Positions 41,528-50,252 of a DNA stretch of 64,000 bases are shown in pieces; position 1 is the first letter of the stretch; the number at the start of each line of letters is the position of its first letter. Made by a program: the position numbers and the translations under genes. The DNA lies in the NCBI RefSeq assembly GCF_001417735.1, contig NZ_BBUZ01000024.1:55314-119313 (forward strand), written 5' to 3'. The stretch is from Streptomyces sp. NBRC 110028 (GTDB lineage: Bacteria; Actinomycetota; Actinomycetes; Streptomycetales; Streptomycetaceae). A model generated the notes under the pieces. The model worked only from the letters and a program-made list of their open reading frames with translations. It had not been told where the DNA came from and ran no database searches.

Positions 41528-43668
41528 TGGTGACCACATACGACAAGGACGCCGTACGCGCGGTGCTGGACGCCGTACGGGCCGAGGGGCGCTCCACGCT
41601 GACCGCGCCCGAGGGCAAGCGGATCACCGACGCGTACGGCATACCGACCCCGGCCGAGGGGCTGGCCGAGTGCGCGGACGACGCGGTGGCGCTCGCCGAC
41701 CGGATCGGCTTCCCCGTCGTCCTCAAGATCGTCTCTCCGGACATCTCCCACAAGACGGACGCGGGCGGGGTCCGGGTGGGGCTGAAGTCGGCGGCCGAGG
41801 TGCGCGGCGCGTACACCGCGATCGTCACGAACGCCCGCGCGTACGACCCGACGGCCCGCATCCAGGGCGTGCAGGTGCAGCAGATGGTCCAAGGCGGCGG
41901 TCAGGAGGTGATCGTCGGCGCGGTCACCGATCCGACCTTCGGGAAGGTGGTCGCGTTCGGGCTCGGCGGAGTGCTGGTGGAGGTGCTGGGGGACATCACC
42001 TTCCGGCTGGCCCCGGCGAGCCGGGACGACGCGCTGTCGATGCTGAACGGCATCCGGGCCGCCGAGGTGCTGCGCGGGGTGCGCGGCGGGGAACCGGTGG
42101 ACCGGGACGCGCTCGCCGATCTGATCGTCCGGGTGTCGAACCTGGTCACGGACTTTCCCGAAGTGACCGAGGTCGATCTCAATCCGGTGTTCGCGACCGG
42201 GAGCGGCGTGCTCGCCGCCGATGTACGGCTGCTGATCGGCGACGACGCCCCACCGGCCCGGCGCCGCTACTCCCGCGAGGAGATCCTGGCCACGATGGGG
42301 CGGCTGATGCGGCCGCGTTCGGTGACGGTGGTGGGCGCCTCCAACGAGCCGGGCAAGATCGGCAATTCGGTGATGCGCAACCTCATCGACGGCGGCTTCC
42401 CCGGCGAGATCCACCCGGTCAATCCGAAGGCCGACGACATCCTGGGCCGCAAGGCGTACGCGTCGGTGATGGACGTGCCGGGCGAGGTGGACGTGGCGGT
42501 CTTCGCGATCCCCGCGAAGTTCGTACCGGCCGCGCTGGAGGAGGTCGGCCGCAAGGGCATCCCGAACGCGGTGCTGATCCCGTCCGGCTTCGCCGAGACC
42601 GGTGAGCACGAGCTGCAGGACCGGATCGTGGCCATCGCCGAAGAGCACGGCGTGCGGCTGCTGGGGCCGAACATCTACGGCTACTACTCCACCTGGCAGG
42701 ACCTGTGCGCCACGTTCTGCACCCCGTACGACGTCAAGGGGCCGGTGGCGCTCACCTCCCAGTCCGGTGGCATCGGGATGGCGATCCTGGGCTTCGCGCG
42801 GACGACGAAGACCGGCGTCTCGGCGATCGTCGGGCTCGGCAACAAGTCGGACGTGGACGAGGACGACCTGCTGACCTGGTTCGGCGAGGACCCGAACACC
42901 CAGTGCATCGCGATGCACCTGGAAGACCTCAAGGACGGCCGCGCCTTCGTGGAGGCGGCACGCGCGACCGTGCCGCGCAAACCGGTGGTGGTGCTGAAGG
43001 CGGGCCGTACGGCGGCGGGCGCGCGGGCCGCCGGGTCGCACACCGGCGCGCTGGCCGGGGACGACGCGGTGTACGACGACATCCTGCGGCAGGCCGGGGT
43101 GATCAGGGCGCCGGGGCTGAACGAGATGCTGGAGTACGCGCGGGCGCTGCCGGTGCTGCCCACGCCCCAGGGTGACAACGTCGTCGTCATCACCGGCGCC
43201 GGGGGCTCGGGGGTGCTGCTGTCGGACGCCATCGTGGACAACGGGCTGTCGCTGATGGAGATCCCCGCGGACCTGGACGCCGCCTTCCGCCGCTTCATCC
43301 CGCCGTTCGGCGCGGCCGGGAACCCGGTGGACATCACCGGCGGCGAGCCTCCGTCCACGTACGAGGCGACCATCCGGCTGGGTCTTGAGGACCCGCGCAT
43401 CCACGCGCTCGTCCTCGGCTACTGGCACACGATCGTCACCCCGCCCATGGTCTTCGCCGAGCTGACCGCGCGGATCGTGGCGGAATTCCGGGAGCGCGGC
43501 ATCGCGAAACCGGTGGTGGCCTCGCTCGCGGGCGACACCGAGGTCGAGGAGGCGAGCCAGTACCTCTTCGAGCGCGGCGTCGTCGCCTATCCGTACACCA
43601 CGGAGAAGCCGGTGGCCGCGCTGGGCGCGAAATACCGCTGGGCCCGGTCGGCGGGGCTGCTCACGTAA
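41527..43668 (+). CDS. Acyl-CoA ligase of the ADP-forming acetate-CoA ligase family
   Basis: 713 residues from the ATG in the TGATG overlap with frc; the longer frame upstream is a shadow. An ATP-grasp domain comes first (residues about 10-235, FPVVLKIVSPDISHKTDAGGVRVGL). Next is a CoA-binding domain (PRSVTVVGASNEPGKIGNSVMRNL), then ligase domains with TSQSGGIGMAIL and GSHTGALAGDD, the histidine being the phosphate carrier. The order is beta-alpha, one of the known arrangements of NDP-forming acyl-CoA synthetases. In this operon it probably makes oxalyl-CoA or formyl-CoA or recovers energy as ATP. The true acyl substrate is not evident from sequence. Confidence 0.85.
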   Translation: MVTTYDKDAVRAVLDAVRAEGRSTLTAPEGKRITDAYGIPTPAEGLAECADDAVALADRIGFPVVLKIVSPDISHKTDAGGVRVGLKSAAEVRGAYTAIVTNARAYDPTARIQGVQVQQMVQGGGQEVIVGAVTDPTFGKVVAFGLGGVLVEVLGDITFRLAPASRDDALSMLNGIRAAEVLRGVRGGEPVDRDALADLIVRVSNLVTDFPEVTEVDLNPVFATGSGVLAADVRLLIGDDAPPARRRYSREEILATMGRLMRPRSVTVVGASNEPGKIGNSVMRNLIDGGFPGEIHPVNPKADDILGRKAYASVMDVPGEVDVAVFAIPAKFVPAALEEVGRKGIPNAVLIPSGFAETGEHELQDRIVAIAEEHGVRLLGPNIYGYYSTWQDLCATFCTPYDVKGPVALTSQSGGIGMAILGFARTTKTGVSAIVGLGNKSDVDEDDLLTWFGEDPNTQCIAMHLEDLKDGRAFVEAARATVPRKPVVVLKAGRTAAGARAAGSHTGALAGDDAVYDDILRQAGVIRAPGLNEMLEYARALPVLPTPQGDNVVVITGAGGSGVLLSDAIVDNGLSLMEIPADLDAAFRRFIPPFGAAGNPVDITGGEPPSTYEATIRLGLEDPRIHALVLGYWHTIVTPPMVFAELTARIVAEFRERGIAKPVVASLAGDTEVEEASQYLFERGVVAYPYTTEKPVAALGAKYRWARSAGLLT

Positions 43669-43746
43669 ACCCACCCGTTCTCCGCAGCACGAAGAGTGGG
43701 AACAGGGGGAGCCTGGCCGGGCCACTTCGAAGCCAAGGGGACGCAC

Positions 43747-45138
43747 ATGAGCGCAGAAGAACGACCGGAGGGAACAATCGCCTTCCGGGAAGTGCACGAC
43801 GGTAAGGGGCGCGTGTATCGCGTCGGCGAGACGGACCGCGACATTCTCGGCTTCAGCCGCAAGCTGATGGTGTATCTGCCGTGGATCGCGATGATGGCCA
43901 TCAGCGTGTCCGAGTACGCGTACGGTTCGGCGGAGGACACCCTCTCCAAGGCCCACGGCTGGACCCAGAGCAACACCTTCTGGATCCTCAGCGTCTGGGT
44001 CTTCTTCCAGGCCGGGATCGCCTTCCCGGCCGGCTGGTTAAGGGAGAGGGGCATTCTGACCGCCCGCCGGGCGATGCTGAGCGGGGCGGGGCTCTGCCTG
44101 ATCGGGTTCCTCGCCCTGTCACACCTGGACGACGTCTTCGCCGCGATCTGCGGCTTCGGCGTGGTCGGCGGGCTGGGCTCCGGGCTCGTCTACGCCACCT
44201 GCATCAACATGGTGGGCAAGTGGTTCCCGGAGCGGCGCGGGGCGAAGACGGGATTCGTGAACGGCGGCTTCGCCTACGGCTCGCTGCCCTTCATCTTCAT
44301 CTTCAACTACTGGTTCGACACCGGCAATTACCACGGGATACTCGACTTCATCGGCGTCTATGTGCTGGCCGTCGTCGCCGTCTGCGGCTGGTTCTTCAAG
44401 GACCCGCCCAAGAACTGGTGGCCGGTGCAGATCGATCCGCTCTCCTTCGGCGGCAACGCCAAGAGCGCGAAGAGCCTGGCGAAGAATCCGCCCGCGGTGC
44501 GCCAGTACACCCCGAAGGAGGCCATCCGCTCGGGCATGCTGCCCCTGATGTGGCTTTCGCTCGTGCTGACCGCCGGGGTGTCCATCTTCGGCATCTCCTT
44601 CCAGGTCGACTACGCCAAGGAAGTGGGTTTCGGTCCGCTGGTCGCGGCCTCCTCGATGGGCATCATGTCCGTCATCAACGGCGTGGGCCGCGGGGTGGTG
44701 GGCTGGCTGTCGGACTTCTGGGGCCGCAAGACGACCCTGGTGTTCGTCATCGTGGTGCTGGGGCTGGCGCAATTCGGGGTGATCTGGGCGGGCACCATCC
44801 GCAGTGAGTGGCTGTTCCTGGTCTTCGCCTTCCTCTCCGGATTCGGCGGCGGCGCCTTCTACCCGATGTTCGCGGCCCTGACCCCGGACTATTTCGGAGA
44901 GAACTACAACGCCACCAACTACGGCCTGGTGTACAGCGGAAAACTGATCAGCGGGCTGTTCGGCGGCGGGCTCGGCTCGATGGTGGTCGACGGCTGGGGC
45001 TACGACGGGGCGTACGCGCTCGCCGGTGGCATCTCCATGGTGGCGGCCGCCGTCGCCCTGCTGCTGCGGCAGCCGGGCCGGCCGCGGGCCCGGGACATCG
45101 CCCCGAACCCGCTGCCGATCAGCCGCGAGGCGGTATGA
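43747..45138 (+). CDS. OFA-family MFS transporter (oxalate/formate antiporter type)
   Basis: 463 residues from the ATG at 43747 (AAGGGGA upstream); an earlier start in the same frame is less likely. Twelve hydrophobic segments can be counted, starting with LMVYLPWIAMMAISVSEYAYG. The MFS loop motif appears as GWLSDFWGRKTTL between helices 8 and 9, and KWFPERRGAKTGFVNGGFAYG is the OFA signature region. A longer cytosolic loop (DPPKNWWPVQIDPLSFGG) is typical. It would bring in oxalate in exchange for formate across the cytoplasmic membrane. It is the last gene of the oxalate cluster, ending at a shared hairpin with the opposing operon. Confidence 0.88.
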   Translation: MSAEERPEGTIAFREVHDGKGRVYRVGETDRDILGFSRKLMVYLPWIAMMAISVSEYAYGSAEDTLSKAHGWTQSNTFWILSVWVFFQAGIAFPAGWLRERGILTARRAMLSGAGLCLIGFLALSHLDDVFAAICGFGVVGGLGSGLVYATCINMVGKWFPERRGAKTGFVNGGFAYGSLPFIFIFNYWFDTGNYHGILDFIGVYVLAVVAVCGWFFKDPPKNWWPVQIDPLSFGGNAKSAKSLAKNPPAVRQYTPKEAIRSGMLPLMWLSLVLTAGVSIFGISFQVDYAKEVGFGPLVAASSMGIMSVINGVGRGVVGWLSDFWGRKTTLVFVIVVLGLAQFGVIWAGTIRSEWLFLVFAFLSGFGGGAFYPMFAALTPDYFGENYNATNYGLVYSGKLISGLFGGGLGSMVVDGWGYDGAYALAGGISMVAAAVALLLRQPGRPRARDIAPNPLPISREAV

Positions 45139-45156
45139 GGGCCCTCCGCGCCCTCA
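45136..45156. terminator. Compact two-way hairpin spanning both stop codons
   Basis: TGAGGGC (45136-45142) and GCCCTCA (45150-45156) form a 7-bp stem. Its outer three bases are the stop codon of the transporter on the plus strand and of the isomerase-like gene on the minus strand. With the genes only 15 bases apart, it could end transcription in both directions. Confidence 0.5.
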
Positions 45157-46164
45157 GTCGCCGCACCGGCCCGTGCGCAGGTAGCGGGCGGAGCGGCGGG
45201 CGGTGGTGAGCGAGTCCGCCGGGTTGTCGTGCTCCACCATCCACTGGTGGTTCCGGCGCCCCCCGTGGGTCCTGCCGACCTTGCCGAGGAACCGTACGTA
45301 GTCGATGTCACCGTCCCCGACGTCCACCATCCGGTAGCCGTCGGGGACGGTGTCGTCGCGCTCGCCGTCCTTGACGTGGAACAGCGGATAGCGGTCCGGG
45401 TCGGCCAGCACGTAGTCGAGCGGTTCGAACGGCGCCGGCGTGCCGTCGGCTCGTTTGCCGAAGCGGTGCTGGGCGACGTACGCCCAGTAGATGTCCATCT
45501 CCAGGTGGACCAGCTCCGGGTCGGTCTCGGCGAGCAGCACGTCGTAGAGGCGGACGTCCGGCCGGTCGGTGGCGAAGGAGAACTCCTCGGCGTGGTTGTG
45601 CTGGTAGAACGTCATCCCGCGCGCCTTCGCTGCCGCGCCGTAGGTGTTGAAGTCCTCGGCGCAGCGCTTCCAGCCGTCGACCGTCGTGCCGTAGCGCCAG
45701 GGGCCGGAGGCGGTGCCGATGTGCGGCAGGCCGAGGGCCTGGGCCTCGTCCAGCACCTTGGTGAGGTTGGTGGCGAAGGTGTACGCGCCCGGGTCGTCGG
45801 AGTAGTAGCCGACGTGGCTCCCGATGCCGCGCAGCCCGTTGTCCCGCAGCAGCCGCTTCAGCTGCGGCAGGGTGATGGCGCCCGCCGACCCTTGTGTGTA
45901 TCCGGCGAACTCCACCTGGTCGTAGCCGCAGGCCGCCAGCTCCTCGAAGACGCGGGCGAAGCCGATGGACTGCACCTGGTCGCGGAGGGTGTAGAGCTGG
46001 ATGCCGAGGTGGCCGCGCGGGACGATCGGACCGCGTCTGCCGTGGGTGGTGGCGTGTGCGGGCGTCGTGCCGAGCAGGGTGGCCGCGGTGGCTCCGGCGG
46101 CGACGCCGAGGAATCCGCGGCGGCGGAGGGCGGCGGCGAGTTCCGGGTTCGGGGCGCTCTTCAC
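45154..46164 (-). CDS. Tat-exported sugar phosphate isomerase/epimerase-like TIM barrel
   Basis: 336 residues from the GTG at 46164 (AGGAGA upstream, GTGA overlap with the phosphodiesterase). The N-terminus ALRRRGFLGVAAGATAATLLGTTPAHA is a twin-arginine signal peptide, so the enzyme is exported folded. The mature part is an AP-endonuclease-type TIM barrel: HLGIQLYTLRDQ, YDQVEFAGY, MTFYQHNHAEEF, VHLEMDIYWAYV and LFHVKDGERDD, with Glu, His and Asp residues as metal ligands. Related proteins act as sugar or inositol isomerases/epimerases. It is the last gene of the Ebo-like operon. Confidence 0.87.
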   Translation of the reverse strand: MKSAPNPELAAALRRRGFLGVAAGATAATLLGTTPAHATTHGRRGPIVPRGHLGIQLYTLRDQVQSIGFARVFEELAACGYDQVEFAGYTQGSAGAITLPQLKRLLRDNGLRGIGSHVGYYSDDPGAYTFATNLTKVLDEAQALGLPHIGTASGPWRYGTTVDGWKRCAEDFNTYGAAAKARGMTFYQHNHAEEFSFATDRPDVRLYDVLLAETDPELVHLEMDIYWAYVAQHRFGKRADGTPAPFEPLDYVLADPDRYPLFHVKDGERDDTVPDGYRMVDVGDGDIDYVRFLGKVGRTHGGRRNHQWMVEHDNPADSLTTARRSARYLRTGRCGD

Positions 46165-47591
46165 GGGCGTGTCTCCTGTCGGTTGTGGTCCTCGGTGGTG
46201 TGCGGTCCGGCGAGGCGGAGGAGCAGCGATTTGACGTCGGTGGCGGCCACCCGGCCGGGTACGGCGTCCGGCCGGGAGCAGATGAGCACGGGCCCGTCCT
46301 CGTCGCGCTCCGGCAGCCTGCCGTGGCTGCCGCGCACCGGGGACGGATCGAGCGGGACGACGGCCATCCGGTAGCGCATCCCGAGCTTCTTGCGGGCCAG
46401 CGCGGTGGCCGCCCTCACGCGCACATACGGGTCGACGGGGTCGAGGAAGAGTTCGGCCGGGTCGTAGCCGGGCTTGCGGTGGATCTCCACCAGCCGGGCG
46501 AAGTCGGGCGCGCGGGCGTCGTCCAGCCAGTAGTAGTACGTGAACCAGGCGTCCGGCTCGGCCACCGCGACCAGTTCCCCGGCGCGGGGGTGGTCCAGGC
46601 CGTGCGCCTTCTTCCCCTCGTCGTCCAGGAGTTCGGCGAGTCCGGACAGACCGTCGAGGGCGGCCCGGGTGGCGGCCAGGTCCTCGGGGCGGCGCACGTA
46701 GACGTGGGCGAGCTGGTGGTCGGCGACCGCGAACGCCCGGGAGGCGCCCGGGTCCAGGTACTCCATGCCGTCCTGGGTGTGCACCTCCAGCAGCCCGGCG
46801 CGGCGCAGCGCCCGGTTGATGTCCACGGGGCGCGACACCCGGGTGATGCCGTATTCGGACAGCGCCACAACGGTACGGCCCCGGGCCCGCGCGTCGTCGA
46901 GCAGCGGCCCGAGGGCGGTGTCCAGCGCGGCCGCGGCGGCGTGGGAGCGGGGGTCGTCGGGGCCGTGGCGCTGGAGGTCGTAGTCGAGGTGGGGCAGGTA
47001 GGCGAGGGTGAGGTCGGTGGGGTGGTGGCGCAGGATGTGGCGGGTCGCGTCGATGATCCACCGGGTGGACACCAGGTCGGCGCCCGGTCCCCAGAAGTGG
47101 AACAGGGGGAAGGTGCCGAGGGCGGCGGTGAGTTCGTCGTGGAGGGCGGGTGGCCGGGTGTAGCAGTCGGGCTCCTTGCGGCCGTCGGCGTAGTAGACGG
47201 GGCGCGGGGTGACGGTGATGTCGGTGTCCGCGCCCATCGCGTACCACCAGCAGATGTTGGCGACGGTGTAGCCGGGGTGGGCGCGGCGGGCCGCGTCCCA
47301 CAGCTTGTCGCCGCCGACCAGGCCGTTGTGCTGCCGCCACAGCAGGACGTCGCCCTGTTCGCGGAAGTACCAGCCGTTGCCGACGATGCCGTGTTCGGCG
47401 GGGGTGGCGCCGGTGAGGAACGTCGACTGGGCGGCGCAGGTGACGGCGGGCAGCACGGTGCCGAGCGGGGCGTACGAACCGGAGTCGGCCAGGGCGCGCA
47501 GCCGGGGCATGTGGGCCAGGAGGCGCGGGGTGAGGCCGACGACGTCGAGGACGAGGAGGGGCGTGGGGCCCTGGCTTGTCGTGGCGCTCAC
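46161..47591 (-). CDS. Alkaline phosphatase superfamily phosphodiesterase (Ebo-like operon)
   Basis: 476 residues from the GTG at 47591, overlapping the EboE-like stop (GTGA). It is a nucleotide pyrophosphatase/phosphodiesterase-type enzyme: LLVLDVVGLTP gives the first metal aspartate, AVTCAAQSTFLTGATPAEHGIVGNGW the nucleophile threonine/serine region, and LPHLDYDLQRHGPD and ALSEYGITRV further metal ligands. DHQLAHVYVR supplies a late histidine. No signal peptide is seen, so it should be cytosolic. Context suggests it removes a phosphate group from a small metabolite made or moved by the operon. The specific substrate is unknown. Confidence 0.83.
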   Translation of the reverse strand: MSATTSQGPTPLLVLDVVGLTPRLLAHMPRLRALADSGSYAPLGTVLPAVTCAAQSTFLTGATPAEHGIVGNGWYFREQGDVLLWRQHNGLVGGDKLWDAARRAHPGYTVANICWWYAMGADTDITVTPRPVYYADGRKEPDCYTRPPALHDELTAALGTFPLFHFWGPGADLVSTRWIIDATRHILRHHPTDLTLAYLPHLDYDLQRHGPDDPRSHAAAAALDTALGPLLDDARARGRTVVALSEYGITRVSRPVDINRALRRAGLLEVHTQDGMEYLDPGASRAFAVADHQLAHVYVRRPEDLAATRAALDGLSGLAELLDDEGKKAHGLDHPRAGELVAVAEPDAWFTYYYWLDDARAPDFARLVEIHRKPGYDPAELFLDPVDPYVRVRAATALARKKLGMRYRMAVVPLDPSPVRGSHGRLPERDEDGPVLICSRPDAVPGRVAATDVKSLLLRLAGPHTTEDHNRQETRP

Positions 47592-48781
47592 GGCAGCTCC
47601 TTGAGGCCGAGGTCGGTCAGCAGATCGCGGGCGAGGGCGAGTTCGGCGGCGATGCCGTCGGCCAGCCGGTCGCGGTTGCGGGGCCGCAGCTCGGGCGGCA
47701 GCGCCTGCCAGGTGTACGTCTCGACCTCCAGGTGGCGGGTGAGCGGCGCCGGGCCGCCGACCAGGTGGGCGAGGGTGTCGGTGAGGACGGGCAGGGTGGA
47801 GGTGAGCGGCGGCTCGGGCGGGGCGTGCAGCGGCACGTGGAAGTGGGAGCGCCAGGGGGCGGTGGTGTCGAGCCCGCCCGGTGCGAGGGCCTGGTCGAGG
47901 TCGTCGGTGCCGCGTACGCCGTGGGCGGAGGTGCGGGTGCGGGTCTGGTGCAGGAAGCGCGGCTCGGCGAACGCGGCCAGGGCGGTGCGTACGGCGGGGC
48001 GGTGCGGCTCCTCGGCGTGCAGCGCGGCCGAGAGCTGCGCCTTGACGATGGGAACGCCGGCCGCGGTGAGGGAGGCCGTCGCGGTCCGCGGATCCTCGAA
48101 CTGCGTGGCGAGGTGGCAGGTGTCCAGGCACAGGCCGACGCGGTGCCGGGGCGGCCCCTCCGGGAGCGCGGTCAACGCGTCGATGGCCTGGGCGGTGGTC
48201 TCCACGGTGCAGCCCGGCTCGGGTTCCAGCCCGATGCGGATCGAGCGGCCGGTGAGGTCCTGGAGCGCGTCGAGCCGGGTGGCGAGCGTGGTGAGGTGGC
48301 CGAGCGCGGCCCGCCGCCGGGCGGGGTCGAACGGGGTGCGCCAGGCGAGCGGCAGGGTCGAGACGCTGCCCTCGGTGACGTCGTCCGGGAGCAGGGCGGC
48401 CAGCAGCCGGGCCAGATGGCCGGTGTGGGTCAGCCGCTCGGTCTCCGTCCAGTCCGGCCGGTACACGCGGTACTTGACCTCCTGGGCGCCGAATCCCTCG
48501 TACGGGAAGCCGTTGAGGGTGACGACCTCCAGGCCGCGCCGGTCGAGTTCGGTGCGCAGCCGGCGCAGGGCGGCCGGGTCGGCGGTCAGGGTGCGGGCGG
48601 CGTCGCGGGCCAGCCACAGGCCGATGCCGAGCCGGTCGCGGCCCAGGCGGCGGCGTACCGGCTCGCAGTGGTGGCGGAGCTGGTCCACGACGCCGTCGAG
48701 GTCTTCGGCGGGGTGGACGTTGGTGCAGTAGGCCAGGTGGACGGTGGAGCCGTCGGGGTGGCGGAAGCGCATGCCGGTCAC
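47588..48781 (-). CDS. eboE: EboE-like metabolite traffic protein (TIM barrel)
   Basis: 397 residues from the GTG at 48781 (GTGA overlap with the TatD-type gene); an ATG at 48772 is an alternative. The sequence (LAYCTNVHPAEDLDGVVDQL, LEVVTLNGFPYEGFG, IRIGLEPEPGCTVETT, RVGLCLDTCHLATQFE) is a xylose-isomerase-like barrel with Glu, Asp and His ligands and matches the EboE family. Ebo proteins were linked in cyanobacteria to moving a precursor of the sunscreen scytonemin to the periplasm. In actinomycetes the metabolite is unknown. It lies among EboA-, EboB- and EboC-type genes, which supports the call. Confidence 0.82.
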   Translation of the reverse strand: MTGMRFRHPDGSTVHLAYCTNVHPAEDLDGVVDQLRHHCEPVRRRLGRDRLGIGLWLARDAARTLTADPAALRRLRTELDRRGLEVVTLNGFPYEGFGAQEVKYRVYRPDWTETERLTHTGHLARLLAALLPDDVTEGSVSTLPLAWRTPFDPARRRAALGHLTTLATRLDALQDLTGRSIRIGLEPEPGCTVETTAQAIDALTALPEGPPRHRVGLCLDTCHLATQFEDPRTATASLTAAGVPIVKAQLSAALHAEEPHRPAVRTALAAFAEPRFLHQTRTRTSAHGVRGTDDLDQALAPGGLDTTAPWRSHFHVPLHAPPEPPLTSTLPVLTDTLAHLVGGPAPLTRHLEVETYTWQALPPELRPRNRDRLADGIAAELALARDLLTDLGLKELP

Positions 48782-49656
48782 CGGCCTTCCGTCGTGACCG
48801 GCGCGCCGCGGAGGATGGAGTTCCCCTCGTGGGCGGCCCCAGGTGCGGGGTCCTCGACGTCGAGGTCCAGCCGCCCGCTGAGCCCGTAGAACGCCACCGG
48901 GTTGCGCCACAGCACCTGGTCGACGTCGTCGTCGGTGAAGCCCGCCGCGAGCATCGCCTCCCCGACGTGGCGCGTCTTCAGCGGATCGCTGCGTCCCCAG
49001 TCCGCGGCGGAGTTCACCAGGATGCGGTCCCGCTCCCCGGCGTACTCGCGCAGCACGCGCACCATGCGGTCCGGGTCCATCTTGGTGTCCGGGTAGATCG
49101 AGAACCCGAGCCGGCAGCCGCTGTCGGCGGCCGCCTTCACGGTGGTCTCGTTGAGGTGGTCGAGCAGGACGCGGTCGGCGGGGAGGGCCGATTCGTGGAC
49201 GACGTCGAGCGTGCGGGCCAGGCCCGCGGCCTTGTCGCGGTGCGGGGTGTGCACGAGGGCGGGCAGCCCGTGGTCGGCGGCGAGCTGGAGCTGCGCGGCG
49301 AGCGCGGTGTCCTCGGCGGGGGTCATCGCGTCATAGCCGATCTCGCCGACGGCGACCACACCGTCCTTGACGAGATAGCGCGGCAGCTCGTCCAGGACGG
49401 GGAGGCAGCGGGGGTCGTTGGCCTCCTTGGGGTTGAGGGCGAGCGCGCAGTGGTGGGCGATGCCGTGCTGGGCGGCGCGGAAGGGTTCCCAGCCGAGGAG
49501 GGCGTCGAAGTAGTCGTAGAAGCTGGCGGGCGAGGTGCGGGGCTGGCCGAGCCAGAAGGACGGTTCGACGAGGGCGCGCACGCCCGCGGCGTACATGGCC
49601 TCGTAGTCGTCCGTGGTGCGGGAGGTCATGTGGATGTGCGGGTCGAAGATGCGCAT
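48778..49656 (-). CDS. TatD-family metal-dependent hydrolase (EboB-like)
   Basis: 292 residues starting MRIFDPHIHMTSRTTDDYEAM, with the HxH metal pair (HIH) at residues 7-9. AVGEIGYD supplies the bridging glutamate, LVHTPHRDK and LLDHLNETT histidines, and VNSAADWG the final aspartate, all typical of amidohydrolase/TatD barrels. A cytosolic phosphoesterase or lactone/amide hydrolase is expected. The ATG overlaps the EboA-like stop by one base and the stop overlaps the EboE-like start, so translation is coupled. TatD proteins occur in Ebo operons as EboB. Confidence 0.87.
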   Translation of the reverse strand: MRIFDPHIHMTSRTTDDYEAMYAAGVRALVEPSFWLGQPRTSPASFYDYFDALLGWEPFRAAQHGIAHHCALALNPKEANDPRCLPVLDELPRYLVKDGVVAVGEIGYDAMTPAEDTALAAQLQLAADHGLPALVHTPHRDKAAGLARTLDVVHESALPADRVLLDHLNETTVKAAADSGCRLGFSIYPDTKMDPDRMVRVLREYAGERDRILVNSAADWGRSDPLKTRHVGEAMLAAGFTDDDVDQVLWRNPVAFYGLSGRLDLDVEDPAPGAAHEGNSILRGAPVTTEGR

Positions 49657-50252
49657 CAGGGCTCCTCGGGGGTCGTGGGGGACGCGGACGCCAGGAGGCG
49701 GATCAGATCCGCGGGCACGTCCCGCCCGGCGGCGGTGCGTTCACGCGCGTAGTCGGTCAGCATGCGGGCCAGCTCGGCGTCGCCCCGGGCGCGGGCGGGC
49801 CACTCGGCCACGGCGTCCAGGGGCACCCCGGTGAACAGGCACTTCAGTACGGCCTGCCGCCAGCCGTGCGCGTCGAGATGGCGGGCCGCGTACGGGCCGA
49901 CGGCGGCGGCCACCAGGCGGGTGTCGTTGGTGCGCAGCGCGTCCTCGACCAGCGGGAGCGCGTCCGCGCCGGGGCCGAGGTGGGGCAGGGAGAGGAGGAC
50001 GGCCCGGCGTTCGGCGGCCGTGCCGTGGGTGTAGAGGCGGGTGAGGGTGGGCACATCGGGGCGGGCCGCGGTGAGGAGCAGGACCCGGGCGGCGTCGGTG
50101 ACTTCGCCGCCGCGGCCGCAGTGGCGTCCCGCGGCGGCGAAGTCCGCCTCCCAGGCGGCGGTGGGGCCCTCGGCCGCCGCCTGGGCGAGGGCCCGGTCCA
50201 GCCAGGCGCGGGCGGCGCCGTCCAGGTGGTCGCGTACGGTCGCGCTCAGCAC
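49656..50252 (-). CDS. EboA-domain protein
   Basis: 198 residues from the GTG at 50252, overlapping the previous stop by 7 bases (GTGCTGA) and preceded by GGAAAGG. It is an all-helical repeat-like protein: LDGAARAWLDRALAQAAAEG, DVPTLTRLYTHGTAAERRAVLLSLPHLG and LKCLFTGVPLDAVAEWPARARGDAELARMLTDYARERTAAGR. This matches the EboA domain. HEAT-like helices suggest a scaffold or carrier rather than an enzyme. Role in the operon is unproven. Confidence 0.85.
   Translation of the reverse strand: MLSATVRDHLDGAARAWLDRALAQAAAEGPTAAWEADFAAAGRHCGRGGEVTDAARVLLLTAARPDVPTLTRLYTHGTAAERRAVLLSLPHLGPGADALPLVEDALRTNDTRLVAAAVGPYAARHLDAHGWRQAVLKCLFTGVPLDAVAEWPARARGDAELARMLTDYARERTAAGRDVPADLIRLLASASPTTPEEP

Noticed and set aside
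45894..48731. 945-residue plus-strand open frame
   Set aside because: Antisense to three well-supported Ebo-like genes; Arg/Gly/Ala low-complexity, typical of reverse frames in high-GC DNA.
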